A stretch of DNA of 64,000 bases, taken from assembly GCF_004571175.1 (NCBI RefSeq), contig NZ_CP038273.1, positions 496,001 to 560,000 on the forward strand, in the 5' to 3' direction. Each line of letters begins with the position of its first letter. Positions within the stretch are counted from its first letter, which is position 1. The position numbers were made by a program, and so were the translations under genes. This document shows positions 26,552 to 35,783 of the stretch, piece by piece. Below the pieces are notes generated by a model. That model searched no databases. It was not told where the DNA came from and saw nothing but the letters and a program-made list of their open reading frames with translations. Source of the stretch: Legionella israelensis. GTDB lineage: Bacteria > Pseudomonadota > Gammaproteobacteria > Legionellales > Legionellaceae.

Positions 26552-28807
26552 TCAGCTTTTGATATTGACAGGAAGGTTTATAGAAACAGTACCTGGAAGC
26601 AGGCATTGCCCTTTATCATTACATGCCTGAAATATAATGCTGATGTTGAGCGATGTTTTACTTATTCCTTCAACAAGCTCAATCAAATTCAATTCAGCTT
26701 TGATTTCTACTGTTTGAGAGTATACCTCGAGATTGTTCCCAAGACAGGAATCGATTTTATGGCCTTCAGGATAATGAATGTTCTCTTTTATTTTTCCATC
26801 TGGCGTCTGAATATTTATGGTCGTGGGATGAAGAAAGGTTTGTGAAGGTTTGTTGGTGTTGATATGCCATCCTTTTTTAATATTCAAGATGATCGTCAGT
26901 TGCAGGGGCTCCTCCTTTTCTATCCTGTCCTTTAATAAATTGGCTTTCACATTAACTACACTGGAAGAGAGCAAATGTTTCTCTGAATCCGTCATAGAAA
27001 CTGAATCTTCGATTATATAATAATCATATAATCCAGTGAGCATATATGGCAGCGCCTGAGGCATTCGGTTGAGATGTGATGCATTGGAACGCAGTATAGC
27101 TTCTACATGGTGAGTATATTGTTGCATGCCTGTTCCCAACAATTTGGTGAGCGCTCGAAGAGCAAGACTGTTTGCTGACGGCATTGCTCCATCTAAAGAC
27201 TGCTGATAATGAGTTAATAAATAATCAGTCTCAGGATTACTGTAATAAAAGCGCCCAGATGGACTCCAAAGCTCTTCAATCATCGTATCAGCAAGAAAGA
27301 TTGCTCTATCAAACCACAGTGTTTTTTTAGTCACCTGGTTAAGTGCTATAAAAGCAAGAATAACGGTAGCATAGTCATCCAGATAAGCGGAAAATTTCAC
27401 CTTCCCTTCACGCATTACGTGATAGAGCGGCCTATCACCGCGTAAAAAATCCCATAAAGCCTGTCCTGCCCTTTCCGCCATGTTAAGGACACGCTTATCA
27501 GAAAAAACTTCAGAGGCATAAGCTAAGGCTTCTATCGTCAATCCATTCCAGGATGTAATGATTTTATCATCTAATCGAGGCTGTTGGCGTTGATTTCGCA
27601 GATGCAATAATTTTTTATTGATTTTTTTCAGTTGATTTATAAATTTATCGAACGTTAAATCCAAGGACTCGGCTAATTGCATATGATCTTTTTTGAGCTG
27701 CAAAATCACTCCCTTATAACTAAATTCACGCTCACCCAGTCTTTTTTCTTCAAGCCGATAAGTCCGCTCAAAAAATGCCCATTCTTTTTTATCAAGAGCC
27801 TCTTGCAACTCGGTGATCGTCCAAGTATAGGTCTTGCCTTCAAAGCATTCTGTTTCTGCATCCTCCGCTGAATAAAACAATCCGGTTGAATCCAACAACC
27901 TCTGTTTAAGATAAGCGATGATGTCCTCAGTCATAAATTGATAGAGGGGATTAGTTGTCCATTTAAAAGCATGGGCATAGGCATGAAGTAATTGAGCCTG
28001 ATCATAAAGCATTTTTTCAAAATGCGGCGTTGACCAGGCGCGATCCACCGCATAGCGGTGAATACCGCCACCGACATGATCATGAATTCCTCCACGAGCA
28101 ATGGCGTTTAATGTACGCTCCACCATGAAACGATTTTTCTCTTCCAGCATCAAAAATTGCAAGACGGAGGGTTGAGGAAATTTGGGGGCACCATTGAATC
28201 CTCCGTATTCTTCATCAAAATCATCAGCAAAAGCCTTCGAAGCCTGACCAATCAATTTGATAGGCGGAAAACTTGTTTTATTTGCTTCAGAACTTTGTGT
28301 TATTTTTTGCAAAGTACGGGTTATTTGTTCAGCCATTGCAAGTATGGTATCGGGATCGCTTTCCCATAACTGAGACAAGTTATTCATTAGTGTTTTGAAA
28401 CTGGAATTATCAATATAGGTTGCCCCATAAAATGGCTTCCTGTCAGGTGTCAGAAAGATCGATATAGGCCAGCCTCCATGCCGAGTCATCAGTTGCAATG
28501 CCGTCATGTAAATTTCATCTACGTCAGGACGCTCTTCCCTGTCCACCTTTATATTAATGAATTTATCATTCATTAACTGACCTGTGCTGAGATCTGAAAA
28601 TGACTCTCTTTCCATCACATGACACCAGTAACAGGTGGAATAACCAATGGAAAGGAAAATCAATTTATTTTGCTGTCTGGCTTCTTTAAATGCCTCTTCC
28701 CCCCAGGCAAACCAGTCCACAGGATTTTCAGCATGTTGTAATAAATAAGGACTGTTTTCTTTTGCCAGTCGATTTTTACCCGATTTTGCTGAATGATTAT
28801 TTTTCAT
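26552..28807 (-). CDS. YyaL/SPATA20-like protein fused to a DsbD-alpha-like domain
   Basis: The protein has 751 residues. Residues 1-170 are the thioredoxin-like DUF255 domain ([17 protein letters not shown]; redox motif CYWC, Cys59/Cys62). About 180-610 form the alpha/alpha barrel of the YyaL/SPATA20 family, whose true substrate is unknown. The last 120 residues ([18 protein letters not shown], then ACNDKGQC at 728-735) look like the N-terminal domain of DsbD, with the same CX5C cysteine pair (Cys729, Cys735). There is no signal peptide, although DsbD-alpha normally works in the periplasm. The symporter gene lies 26 bp upstream on the same strand. Confidence 0.85.
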   Translation of the reverse strand: MKNNHSAKSGKNRLAKENSPYLLQHAENPVDWFAWGEEAFKEARQQNKLIFLSIGYSTCYWCHVMERESFSDLSTGQLMNDKFINIKVDREERPDVDEIYMTALQLMTRHGGWPISIFLTPDRKPFYGATYIDNSSFKTLMNNLSQLWESDPDTILAMAEQITRTLQKITQSSEANKTSFPPIKLIGQASKAFADDFDEEYGGFNGAPKFPQPSVLQFLMLEEKNRFMVERTLNAIARGGIHDHVGGGIHRYAVDRAWSTPHFEKMLYDQAQLLHAYAHAFKWTTNPLYQFMTEDIIAYLKQRLLDSTGLFYSAEDAETECFEGKTYTWTITELQEALDKKEWAFFERTYRLEEKRLGEREFSYKGVILQLKKDHMQLAESLDLTFDKFINQLKKINKKLLHLRNQRQQPRLDDKIITSWNGLTIEALAYASEVFSDKRVLNMAERAGQALWDFLRGDRPLYHVMREGKVKFSAYLDDYATVILAFIALNQVTKKTLWFDRAIFLADTMIEELWSPSGRFYYSNPETDYLLTHYQQSLDGAMPSANSLALRALTKLLGTGMQQYTHHVEAILRSNASHLNRMPQALPYMLTGLYDYYIIEDSVSMTDSEKHLLSSSVVNVKANLLKDRIEKEEPLQLTIILNIKKGWHINTNKPSQTFLHPTTINIQTPDGKIKENIHYPEGHKIDSCLGNNLEVYSQTVEIKAELNLIELVEGISKTSLNISIIFQACNDKGQCLLPGTVSINLPVNIKS

Positions 28808-28833
28808 AATATCTCGTTAAGTAAGGTGATATT

Positions 28834-30264
28834 TCAATTGTTTATTTCCACTTCAGTAACATTAACGGCTTTCAAATATAGTTTTTGAATACCATAAGGA
28901 ACAAAACCGGCAATCATGCCTGGTAAAATTTCATAAATCTCTTCACTATAACCTAATAAAGTCCAGCTTAAAGTCACAATGAGGCCAACAGCCATCATAC
29001 TAACCGCCGTGATTTGAACAGGTCTTCCACCTAATGCATATACGACCAGCAAAGGTCCAAATGAAGACGCCAAAGCAGACCAGGCAATTAAAACCAGTCG
29101 AAACACTTTTTCATGACCAAATAAAGCTATCATTAAAGCTATGAGCGCTACAATCAATGTAACCAGCTTGGTAAACCAATAACTTCCTGAGGGATTTAAT
29201 CGAAAATCATGACTAATAGAAGCTGTGCAACTGATGATTTGGGAGTCCGCAGTCGACATGGTCGCAGCAAATAAACCCGCCAAGACTAATCCCACAAAAA
29301 AATGAGGCAATAACTCTTTAGCAAGCATTGGAAGTGCCAGTTCTTCGTCAAAAAGCCCAATATCAGGAATTTTTAACCTGGCCAAAAGTCCGACGCCAAA
29401 AGTGAGCAAATAAAAACAGAGGTACCACAAATAATAATATACTCTTGTTTTCAGCATATGGTGAGGATCGTTGATGGCCATAAAGCGAATCATGATATGT
29501 GGCTGTCCTACAACTCCAAAGCCCGCAAATAACCAACCAATAACAAATAGAAAAGGTCCCCAAAAAGAACCTAAAAATAAATCAGGTGGAAAAAGGGAAA
29601 AATAAGTCGGTGATACCTGTTGTAATTTTTCTATAAATAAACGGAAGCCGCCAATATCATATAAAGAGACAAAAAAAAGAATGGCCATGGCAAGAATCAT
29701 GACAAAAGATTGTGCTACATCCGTCCATATGGATGCCCTGATTCCACCGGCAAAACAATAAATGAGTACAATCAATGACCCAATAATGGCACCGACAGAA
29801 TAATCCCATCCAAACAGTACATACAGTGCCTTGCTACCTGCTTTTAACTGTGCCGCTGCATAAGTACCAAGAAAAATAAAGGTCACTAGGCCTCCAAACA
29901 CCCGGATCCACCGATAATCAGCTCCGCCCCATTTTGCTAATAAACTGGCATAACTTACTTCGTTCTTTTGTTCAGTTTGAATTCGCAGTTTTTTATGAAT
30001 GAAGGTTGAGCTGATAAAATCGCCACTGATCCAGCCTATGAGTAACCATATAGTGGAAAAACCGATAAGATAGGTGAACCCTATCATCCCTGTAAACATA
30101 TATCCGCTGTTATTCGTGGCCACAGCGGATAAAGCCGCCATCCAAGGTTTAATGTTACGGTTGGCAATAAGGTAATCCGTGGATGTATGCTTATTTTTCA
30201 GAAGTGATAAAGCACCCACTAGAATAAAAAGAAACAAAAAAAGACAGAAACTGAAAAGTATCAT
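28834..30264 (-). CDS. PutP-like sodium:solute symporter
   Basis: This 476-residue inner-membrane protein has about thirteen helices. STDYLIANRNIKPWMAALSA near the N-terminus and FAATMSTADSQIISCTASIS later are characteristic of the SSS family, the latter carrying the sodium-site serines of PutP. It most likely imports proline or another small solute with sodium. It lies 26 bp upstream of the YyaL-type gene on the same strand and may share its transcript. Confidence 0.88.
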   Translation of the reverse strand: MILFSFCLFLFLFILVGALSLLKNKHTSTDYLIANRNIKPWMAALSAVATNNSGYMFTGMIGFTYLIGFSTIWLLIGWISGDFISSTFIHKKLRIQTEQKNEVSYASLLAKWGGADYRWIRVFGGLVTFIFLGTYAAAQLKAGSKALYVLFGWDYSVGAIIGSLIVLIYCFAGGIRASIWTDVAQSFVMILAMAILFFVSLYDIGGFRLFIEKLQQVSPTYFSLFPPDLFLGSFWGPFLFVIGWLFAGFGVVGQPHIMIRFMAINDPHHMLKTRVYYYLWYLCFYLLTFGVGLLARLKIPDIGLFDEELALPMLAKELLPHFFVGLVLAGLFAATMSTADSQIISCTASISHDFRLNPSGSYWFTKLVTLIVALIALMIALFGHEKVFRLVLIAWSALASSFGPLLVVYALGGRPVQITAVSMMAVGLIVTLSWTLLGYSEEIYEILPGMIAGFVPYGIQKLYLKAVNVTEVEINN

Positions 30265-30456
30265 CCCTTACACTCGAACATAAAAATTCCTGTTAGATAT
30301 ATGGTATTTTTTTAGGATCTGTTGACATTTCGTTTTCCTGATCGCACTCAAATGCCTACGTATATGGAGTTAATGTTGACTCATCAATAATCAAATTTAC
30401 CTTGTACATATTTAAATCATTCTGTGCCCTGGCAAAAAAGACAAAGAATATCGGCT

Positions 30457-30792
30457 TTAATGTAATTTCTGTCCATTGGGCACTTTTCGGTCTGTGGTAA
30501 GCAAGCAAATTTTACCATTCTCATCTGAGAAACCCACCAATAAAAATTGAGATACAAACCCCGCGATGTTTTTTTCTCCCAAATTAACACAACCAACGAC
30601 TGTTCGTCCCATCAGAGTTTCAACGGAATAATGATCTGTTATCTGAGCAGACGTTTGCAGTATACCTATACCCTCACCAAAATTTACCCAAACCTTAAAG
30701 GCCGGTTTTTTGGCTCTTGGGAATTCTTCAACCTTCACCACGGTTCCAGAGCGCAAGTCAACACGCTCAAATTCTTCATAGCTAATACCCAT
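30457..30792 (-). CDS. csaA: CsaA-type tRNA-binding domain protein
   Basis: This 111-residue OB-fold protein (FERVDLRSGTVVKVEEFPRA ... VVGCVNLGEKNIAGFVSQFL) is full length for CsaA, a dimeric chaperone-like protein with the EMAP-II/Trbp111 tRNA-binding fold. The gene stands alone between a symporter and the glycan-related group. Its cellular role is only partly known in any organism. Confidence 0.92.
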   Translation of the reverse strand: MGISYEEFERVDLRSGTVVKVEEFPRAKKPAFKVWVNFGEGIGILQTSAQITDHYSVETLMGRTVVGCVNLGEKNIAGFVSQFLLVGFSDENGKICLLTTDRKVPNGQKLH

Positions 30793-30840
30793 TCTTACCC
30801 ACCTCTGCTTTCAGTGATCTGAACAAACCTCTTGTCAAAT

Positions 30841-32751
30841 TCAGGACAAATCAACGAGTGTCTTCGAGTCAGAGCGAAATTCAGGCACCAGACTCTTTAA
30901 TAAAACAAACAGTTCTTCTTCATTATGAGCCATACATGTTGCATTGAGCATACGCATGGCTTGTGTTAATTCCTGCCAGTCCAACTCTCTAAACTGAGCT
31001 TTAAATAATTTCTCATGCTGGGTTGGCGCTAATTGCTCTGACTCATGAAATAATTCTTCAAACAATTTTTCCCCTGGTCTTAATCCAGTGTATTTAATCT
31101 GGATATCCTTTCCTGGTTCTTTGCCTGATAAACGTATCATCTGCTCAGCAAGATAACGGATTTTAATCGGCTCACCCATATCCAGAACAAATATTTCACC
31201 ACCAGAACCACTCACCATGGCTTGCAATATTAACTGACAAGCTTCTGGAATCGTCATAAAATACCGCTGGATCTCTGGATGTGTCACCGTTAAAGGACCA
31301 CCAGCTTCCAGTTGTTTACGAAAAAGCGGCACAACACTACCAGCCGAACCCAGTACATTTCCGAAACGAACCGTTATGAATTGAGTGTCTACGCGGGTAT
31401 TTAAATTTTGACAGTAAATTTCTGCCACTCGCTTTGTCGTTCCCATCACATTGGTCGGATTTACTGCCTTGTCGGTAGAAATTAAAATAAATTTTCTTAC
31501 TCCTATTCCCACACTGGCTTGAGCCACAATCTGTGTTCCAATGATGTTATTGTATATAGCTGTTCGAATTTGATCCTGCAACATAGGGACATGTTTATAG
31601 GCTGCAGCATGAAACACAATTTCAGGTTTATGTTCTGACAATATATAATTAACGGCTACTTCATCCGTTACACTGGCCAGACAGGATTGAACAGGGATAT
31701 CCGGAAAATTTTCATTAAGCTCTTTTTCAATTTGATATAAATTAAATTCAGAGTTTTCAAGGATAATTAATTTAGCCGGCTTTAAATTCATTATCTGGCG
31801 GCAAAGTTCAGACCCTATAGAACCCCCTCCGCCTGTTACAAGAATTTTATGACCAACAATGCTCTCAGCAATTTTATTCCACTCAAGACTAACCTGATCC
31901 CTGCCCAGCAAATCTTCAATATTTACATTTCTTAAAGCATTTACAGAGACTCTGCCTGAAGCGAGTGCTGTGATGCTAGGTAGTGTCCTGAAAGGGACAC
32001 CGCTTTTTTCACATTCAGACACAATACGCTGCATGGTGCGTGTACGGGCAGAAGGTATGGCAATAAAAATTAAATCCACGGCTTGCAAGGAAGCAATGGC
32101 AGGAAGCTCTCTTATTTTCCCTAAAACTCGAACACCGTGTACCTCAAGACCTTTTTTTCCCGGACTATCATCTACAATACCTACCGGTAAATACATTTTG
32201 TTGCGTTTTAAATCTCTAACCAGCCACTCCCCTGCTGCTCCTGCGCCAACAATAAGAACTTTTTGAATATCATCAGGCAGATGGCTTCGATCTTGCTTGT
32301 CCCAATAATAGCGCATGAACAGCCGCCCACCACATAATACAGTAACCAGCACAATCGAATATAAAGGGAGCACTGATCGCGGAATATTTTGGATGATGGA
32401 TACTGAATAGAAAACCGGAATAACCAGGAAAGTTGCCGTAATCGCTGCTTTTAATATCCGCATCAAATCATTGAGCGAAGAAAAACGCCATAATCCCCTG
32501 TAAACACAGAAGTAATAGTAACAGGCAGTTTGCACAATGGTTAAAATGAGCAATCCTTCAAAAAAACTGGGGTATTGAATATCGGCCGCGGAAGGTTGCA
32601 TATTAAAACGCAGCCAGTAAGCAAGGTACCATGCTATTGGAATTGCTGAGATATCAAATATAATCACAGGCATCTTAGCATATAACTTTCTTGTAAATAA
32701 GAAGATATTTTTTATCATGATTCCAATAAGTTTTTGAGCCAAAGCTGCCAT
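30841..32751 (-). CDS. FlaA1/WbpM-like membrane nucleotide-sugar 4,6-dehydratase
   Basis: The protein has 636 residues. Four to five N-terminal membrane helices and a CoA-binding-like Rossmann domain (about 150-260, VLIVGAGAAGEWLV) precede the catalytic extended-SDR domain (ILVTGGGGSIGSELCRQI, then STDKAVNPTNVMGTTK, which replaces the usual YxxxK). WbpM-type enzymes convert UDP-GlcNAc to the 4-keto-6-deoxy sugar for O-antigen, capsule or glycoprotein glycans. The start ATG at 32751 comes before two further in-frame ATGs. Two further glycan genes follow upstream on the same strand. Confidence 0.92.
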   Translation of the reverse strand: MAALAQKLIGIMIKNIFLFTRKLYAKMPVIIFDISAIPIAWYLAYWLRFNMQPSAADIQYPSFFEGLLILTIVQTACYYYFCVYRGLWRFSSLNDLMRILKAAITATFLVIPVFYSVSIIQNIPRSVLPLYSIVLVTVLCGGRLFMRYYWDKQDRSHLPDDIQKVLIVGAGAAGEWLVRDLKRNKMYLPVGIVDDSPGKKGLEVHGVRVLGKIRELPAIASLQAVDLIFIAIPSARTRTMQRIVSECEKSGVPFRTLPSITALASGRVSVNALRNVNIEDLLGRDQVSLEWNKIAESIVGHKILVTGGGGSIGSELCRQIMNLKPAKLIILENSEFNLYQIEKELNENFPDIPVQSCLASVTDEVAVNYILSEHKPEIVFHAAAYKHVPMLQDQIRTAIYNNIIGTQIVAQASVGIGVRKFILISTDKAVNPTNVMGTTKRVAEIYCQNLNTRVDTQFITVRFGNVLGSAGSVVPLFRKQLEAGGPLTVTHPEIQRYFMTIPEACQLILQAMVSGSGGEIFVLDMGEPIKIRYLAEQMIRLSGKEPGKDIQIKYTGLRPGEKLFEELFHESEQLAPTQHEKLFKAQFRELDWQELTQAMRMLNATCMAHNEEELFVLLKSLVPEFRSDSKTLVDLS

Positions 32752-32885
32752 AATACACCAAAATTTCAGTTAATGACATTCACTCTCCGGACTGACACAC
32801 CTGATTAAAATATTGACATTTCCAGGCAGATCCCGGCCATGCCTGAAACTTTGTATGTCTGGATGGTATCAAACTAGATGCCTGA

Positions 32886-34394
32886 TTATTCTGCATTGCG
32901 TGAAAGTTTAAACAATTCATATCGATAATAAGGCGCCTCGGTTTTTGTCTTAAACACTTTTTTCTTTTGGTAGTTCGCAGTGTTTTTTAATTGACGGTGC
33001 AGACAAAGATCCGCTGGCGTGTATGTGATTTTATCTGGTTCAACCAAGGAAGTAAGGATAATGACTTCCGGTTTCTGCTGAAATATATCCTTACAAAATT
33101 GTTGATACATTTGCCCTGAGTATTGAGTCATTCTTAAATTGTTTAAACAATAAGAATCAATAAATGAATGTGGGCTGTAGAAAGGAATATAACCACTATC
33201 ACTTAAAACAATCGTTTTATCGGTGTCAACATGATTTTTCAACCAGTCAACCAATTCCTGGCGCAACTGTTCTCCTTTTATAGGATTTTCAGTAAACGAT
33301 TGATAGTTATTTAATGTCATGCCGGGAATAAAAACAATGGCAAAGGTCAGAGATACCACATACATCAATAATTGATATAACTTGTTTTTTTCTGTAAAAA
33401 AATTCCCCATCAAATGACTCAATCCCAGCAAGGAAAGCGGCAATAACAAGGCAAAAGCGGGTAAAAAAAGCCGATTGTAAAAAGCAACAATCGGATCAGC
33501 GCCAAGTAATAAGAACATATAAATTATGCTGGGTAACAACAGAAACAGATAACGAAAATCTTTAGCCTTTTGTATGGCTGGCAGGCTCAGCAAAAGGAAG
33601 GGCCATGTCAGTTTCAAATAATTAGCAGTTAAAACGCCCCATGAATGTCCGGTAAGTCCCTTACAATAAATTGAATTGGGAAACAAACGGGTAAAATAAT
33701 AATAATGCCAGAGAAAATAAGGTAAATAAAAACAAAGAAAAATCGCAGTAAAGAATTTTAGGCCTCTCCAGTATTTCTTTAGGCCATCTATGTAGAACAA
33801 AAAGAAAAACATCAATACAAAAGCCGGCGTTTCGGGTCTCGTCAATGCCGCAAAAGCCAGCATTAGACCACTCAAAAGATAATATATTATCCTTGGATCT
33901 CTGCGCTCTAAAGGATAGAAACGATATCCCAGGGCTCTGAATGCAAAGAATACGGCCCATATCATCAATGCTTCATAGACACTTGTCTCTAACCCACTTA
34001 CAGACCAGACAATTTGTCCTCGGTACCATAAAAGCCACAGTAAAGGAATGAAAGACAAACGCCAGTTAAACCATAACCGACTCATTAGTGTCAGGCCAAT
34101 TGCTGTTAGAACAAGGCCTAAAACACCTGCCACCTTAAACATAATAACTGGATTCAAACCCATCTTAAGAAAAGCGGCCGCCAAAACCAGAAAACCAAAG
34201 CTGGTGTATCCTTCTACAGGAGGTTCACCAATATTCCATAACAAACCTTCTCCACTTACCCAATGTTTGGCATAGCGCAGAGGGATGTACATATCATCGA
34301 TGGTAAACGGCCAGATGGTGGCTATTTGAAACACAAATAAATAGACAATCAGCAAAGCCCATACGAAATCAAATAATCGTATTTCAACTCTCAT
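32886..34394 (-). CDS. GT-C membrane glycosyltransferase, AftB/arabinosyltransferase-like
   Basis: The protein has 502 residues from the ATG at 34394, which overlaps the upstream stop as ATGA and so is the likely coupled start; the open frame extends to 34430. It has about ten to eleven membrane helices and the GT-C signature in the first outer loop: FTIDDMYIPLRYAKHW with the two aspartates, then GLLWNIGEPPVEGYTSF. This pattern resembles enzymes using decaprenyl-phosphate sugars such as the arabinofuranosyltransferase AftB. A soluble C-terminal domain of about 110 residues follows. Together with the preceding DPPR-synthase-like gene it suggests transfer of D-arabinofuranose or a related pentose. 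Acceptor unknown. Confidence 0.78.
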   Translation of the reverse strand: MRVEIRLFDFVWALLIVYLFVFQIATIWPFTIDDMYIPLRYAKHWVSGEGLLWNIGEPPVEGYTSFGFLVLAAAFLKMGLNPVIMFKVAGVLGLVLTAIGLTLMSRLWFNWRLSFIPLLWLLWYRGQIVWSVSGLETSVYEALMIWAVFFAFRALGYRFYPLERRDPRIIYYLLSGLMLAFAALTRPETPAFVLMFFFLFYIDGLKKYWRGLKFFTAIFLCFYLPYFLWHYYYFTRLFPNSIYCKGLTGHSWGVLTANYLKLTWPFLLLSLPAIQKAKDFRYLFLLLPSIIYMFLLLGADPIVAFYNRLFLPAFALLLPLSLLGLSHLMGNFFTEKNKLYQLLMYVVSLTFAIVFIPGMTLNNYQSFTENPIKGEQLRQELVDWLKNHVDTDKTIVLSDSGYIPFYSPHSFIDSYCLNNLRMTQYSGQMYQQFCKDIFQQKPEVIILTSLVEPDKITYTPADLCLHRQLKNTANYQKKKVFKTKTEAPYYRYELFKLSRNAE

Positions 34395-35239
34395 TGCCTT
34401 AATGCCATATAGGTTAACAATACAAAACAAAGCAGATTTAAAAAGGATAATCCGTCAGATAAAAAGACATTCACAGGATCATCATTCTTATGGCTCAGGC
34501 TGGTAAGCCAGATAAAACGCCATAAAGCAAATGCGGCAAATGGTAGAGTCAACATAAAATAAAAAGACTCATTTTTAGCATATATGGTGTAAAGCAAGTA
34601 AGAGATAAAACTCCCAAGACCAGAGAGAATCATTAATGTTTTCAAAACTTTTTTATTGTATTTCTTTAATACCTTACGTGCGGAATGTTTCAAACCCAAT
34701 TGTAACTCCAATCGTCTTTTACTTAGAGCAATAAAAAAACTTAGTAAAGTAACAGTAATCGTCAGCCACCATGAAATGGGTAAACCAATTCCAATAGTTC
34801 CGGCGAGTACACGAAGCATAAAGCCTAATGCAATACAGCTGACATCCATAATCGGTATCAGTTTTAGAAAATGGTTATAGGCAAGGTTAACCAGTAAATA
34901 AAAACTCAAGATCAGCAAAAGCATAACAGAAATATTCCAGGCAAGAACAAAAGCTGAAATCAGCAATCCTGAAAGAAGATACGTAGCGCCAGATATTGAA
35001 ATTGAACCTCTTGCAAGGGGGCGATTTCTTTTTTGCGGGTGCAGAATGTCTTCCTTTCTGTCCTGAATATCATTGTAAATATAAACTGAGCTTGCGGTCA
35101 GACAAAAAGAAAGCGCCGCTAAAAGTGCAACACCAAGATAATTAAAAGCCTCGGCATAAAAAACACCGAGCAATACAAAACCTGATTTACTCCAATGTGA
35201 TGGTCTTAGCAGTAAATAAAAATCTTTAAGTCTGGTCAT
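34391..35239 (-). CDS. UbiA-family prenyltransferase, decaprenyl-phosphate phosphoribosyltransferase type
   Basis: This 282-residue inner-membrane enzyme has about eight helices. The first aspartate-rich motif NDIQDRKEDILHPQKRNRP (NDxxDxxxD, residues 56-64) and the second near DVSCIALGF match the branch of UbiA enzymes resembling mycobacterial Rv3806c, which joins phosphoribosyl diphosphate to polyprenyl phosphate. The RPLARGSIS segment is typical. It is translationally coupled (ATGA) to the GT-C gene. The DprE1/DprE2 epimerase pair needed to make decaprenyl-phosphoryl-arabinose is not in this window. A chlorophyll-synthase-like or other prenyltransferase role is less likely. Confidence 0.83.
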   Translation of the reverse strand: MTRLKDFYLLLRPSHWSKSGFVLLGVFYAEAFNYLGVALLAALSFCLTASSVYIYNDIQDRKEDILHPQKRNRPLARGSISISGATYLLSGLLISAFVLAWNISVMLLLILSFYLLVNLAYNHFLKLIPIMDVSCIALGFMLRVLAGTIGIGLPISWWLTITVTLLSFFIALSKRRLELQLGLKHSARKVLKKYNKKVLKTLMILSGLGSFISYLLYTIYAKNESFYFMLTLPFAAFALWRFIWLTSLSHKNDDPVNVFLSDGLSFLNLLCFVLLTYMALRQ

Positions 35240-35357
35240 TCTATAATCCTAATAGAACGGTAAAACGACTATATCATCTATTTCTTCGTTCGTTAATTGA
35301 ATACGGGTAGTACTTTGATAAATCCGACATTCTGCACCATAGTATTTTTTACATTTT

Positions 35358-35430
35358 TTAGGGATCGAATCCCCGCCACCTGATAGCGGGGTCCATGAAC
35401 TTCGCATAGACTGCGGTCGATACCATGGTA
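35358..35430 (-). repeat. Single copy of the 106-bp repeat family
   Basis: The reverse complement contains GGTATCGACCGCAG, TCTATGCGAAG and the hairpin CCCCGCTATCAGGTGGCGGG followed by GATTCGAT, all shared with the tandem array at 59777-60134. It lies in a 543-bp gap that also holds a degenerate MITE (35703-35745); the rest of the gap shows nothing recognisable. Confidence 0.65.
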
Positions 35431-35702
35431 ATTCTATTTACTCAAGTCATCGATTTAAAGCGACTTTAATAAATATAACGGTGCGCTTCTATGAGCTTTA
35501 ATCTTATTGCTTTCCTTTACTTGAAAAATGGCTAAAGTGCAGTAGAAAACACGCAAATTTAATTGTATATATTTAAAATCATATGGTGCTCTATAGAACA
35601 GCTTCACGCCATTGAATTTCAACAATTTAGTAAAAAATAATCAAATATGTTTTCAATTAACCAATGAAAGCGTAATATAAATTTAGCCATTTTTGTCATT
35701 AA

Positions 35703-35745
35703 TTCATGTTATGCCGCATAAAAAAACGAGGCTGCGTAACATAAG
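35703..35745. repeat. Degenerate IS4-type MITE remnant
   Basis: The ends TTCATGTTATGCCGC and GCTGCGTAACATAAG are diverged copies of the MITE terminal repeats; the middle is shortened to about 13 bp. No clean target duplication is visible. Confidence 0.6.
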
Positions 35746-35783
35746 CAGCAGACAAACTACCAACATCGGACGTGAGGTGAATT

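Noticed and set aside
35365-35400. Possible tRNA gene (GGGATCGAATCCCC looks like a T-arm)
   Set aside because: No acceptor, D-arm or anticodon arm can be built around it; it belongs to the dispersed repeat.
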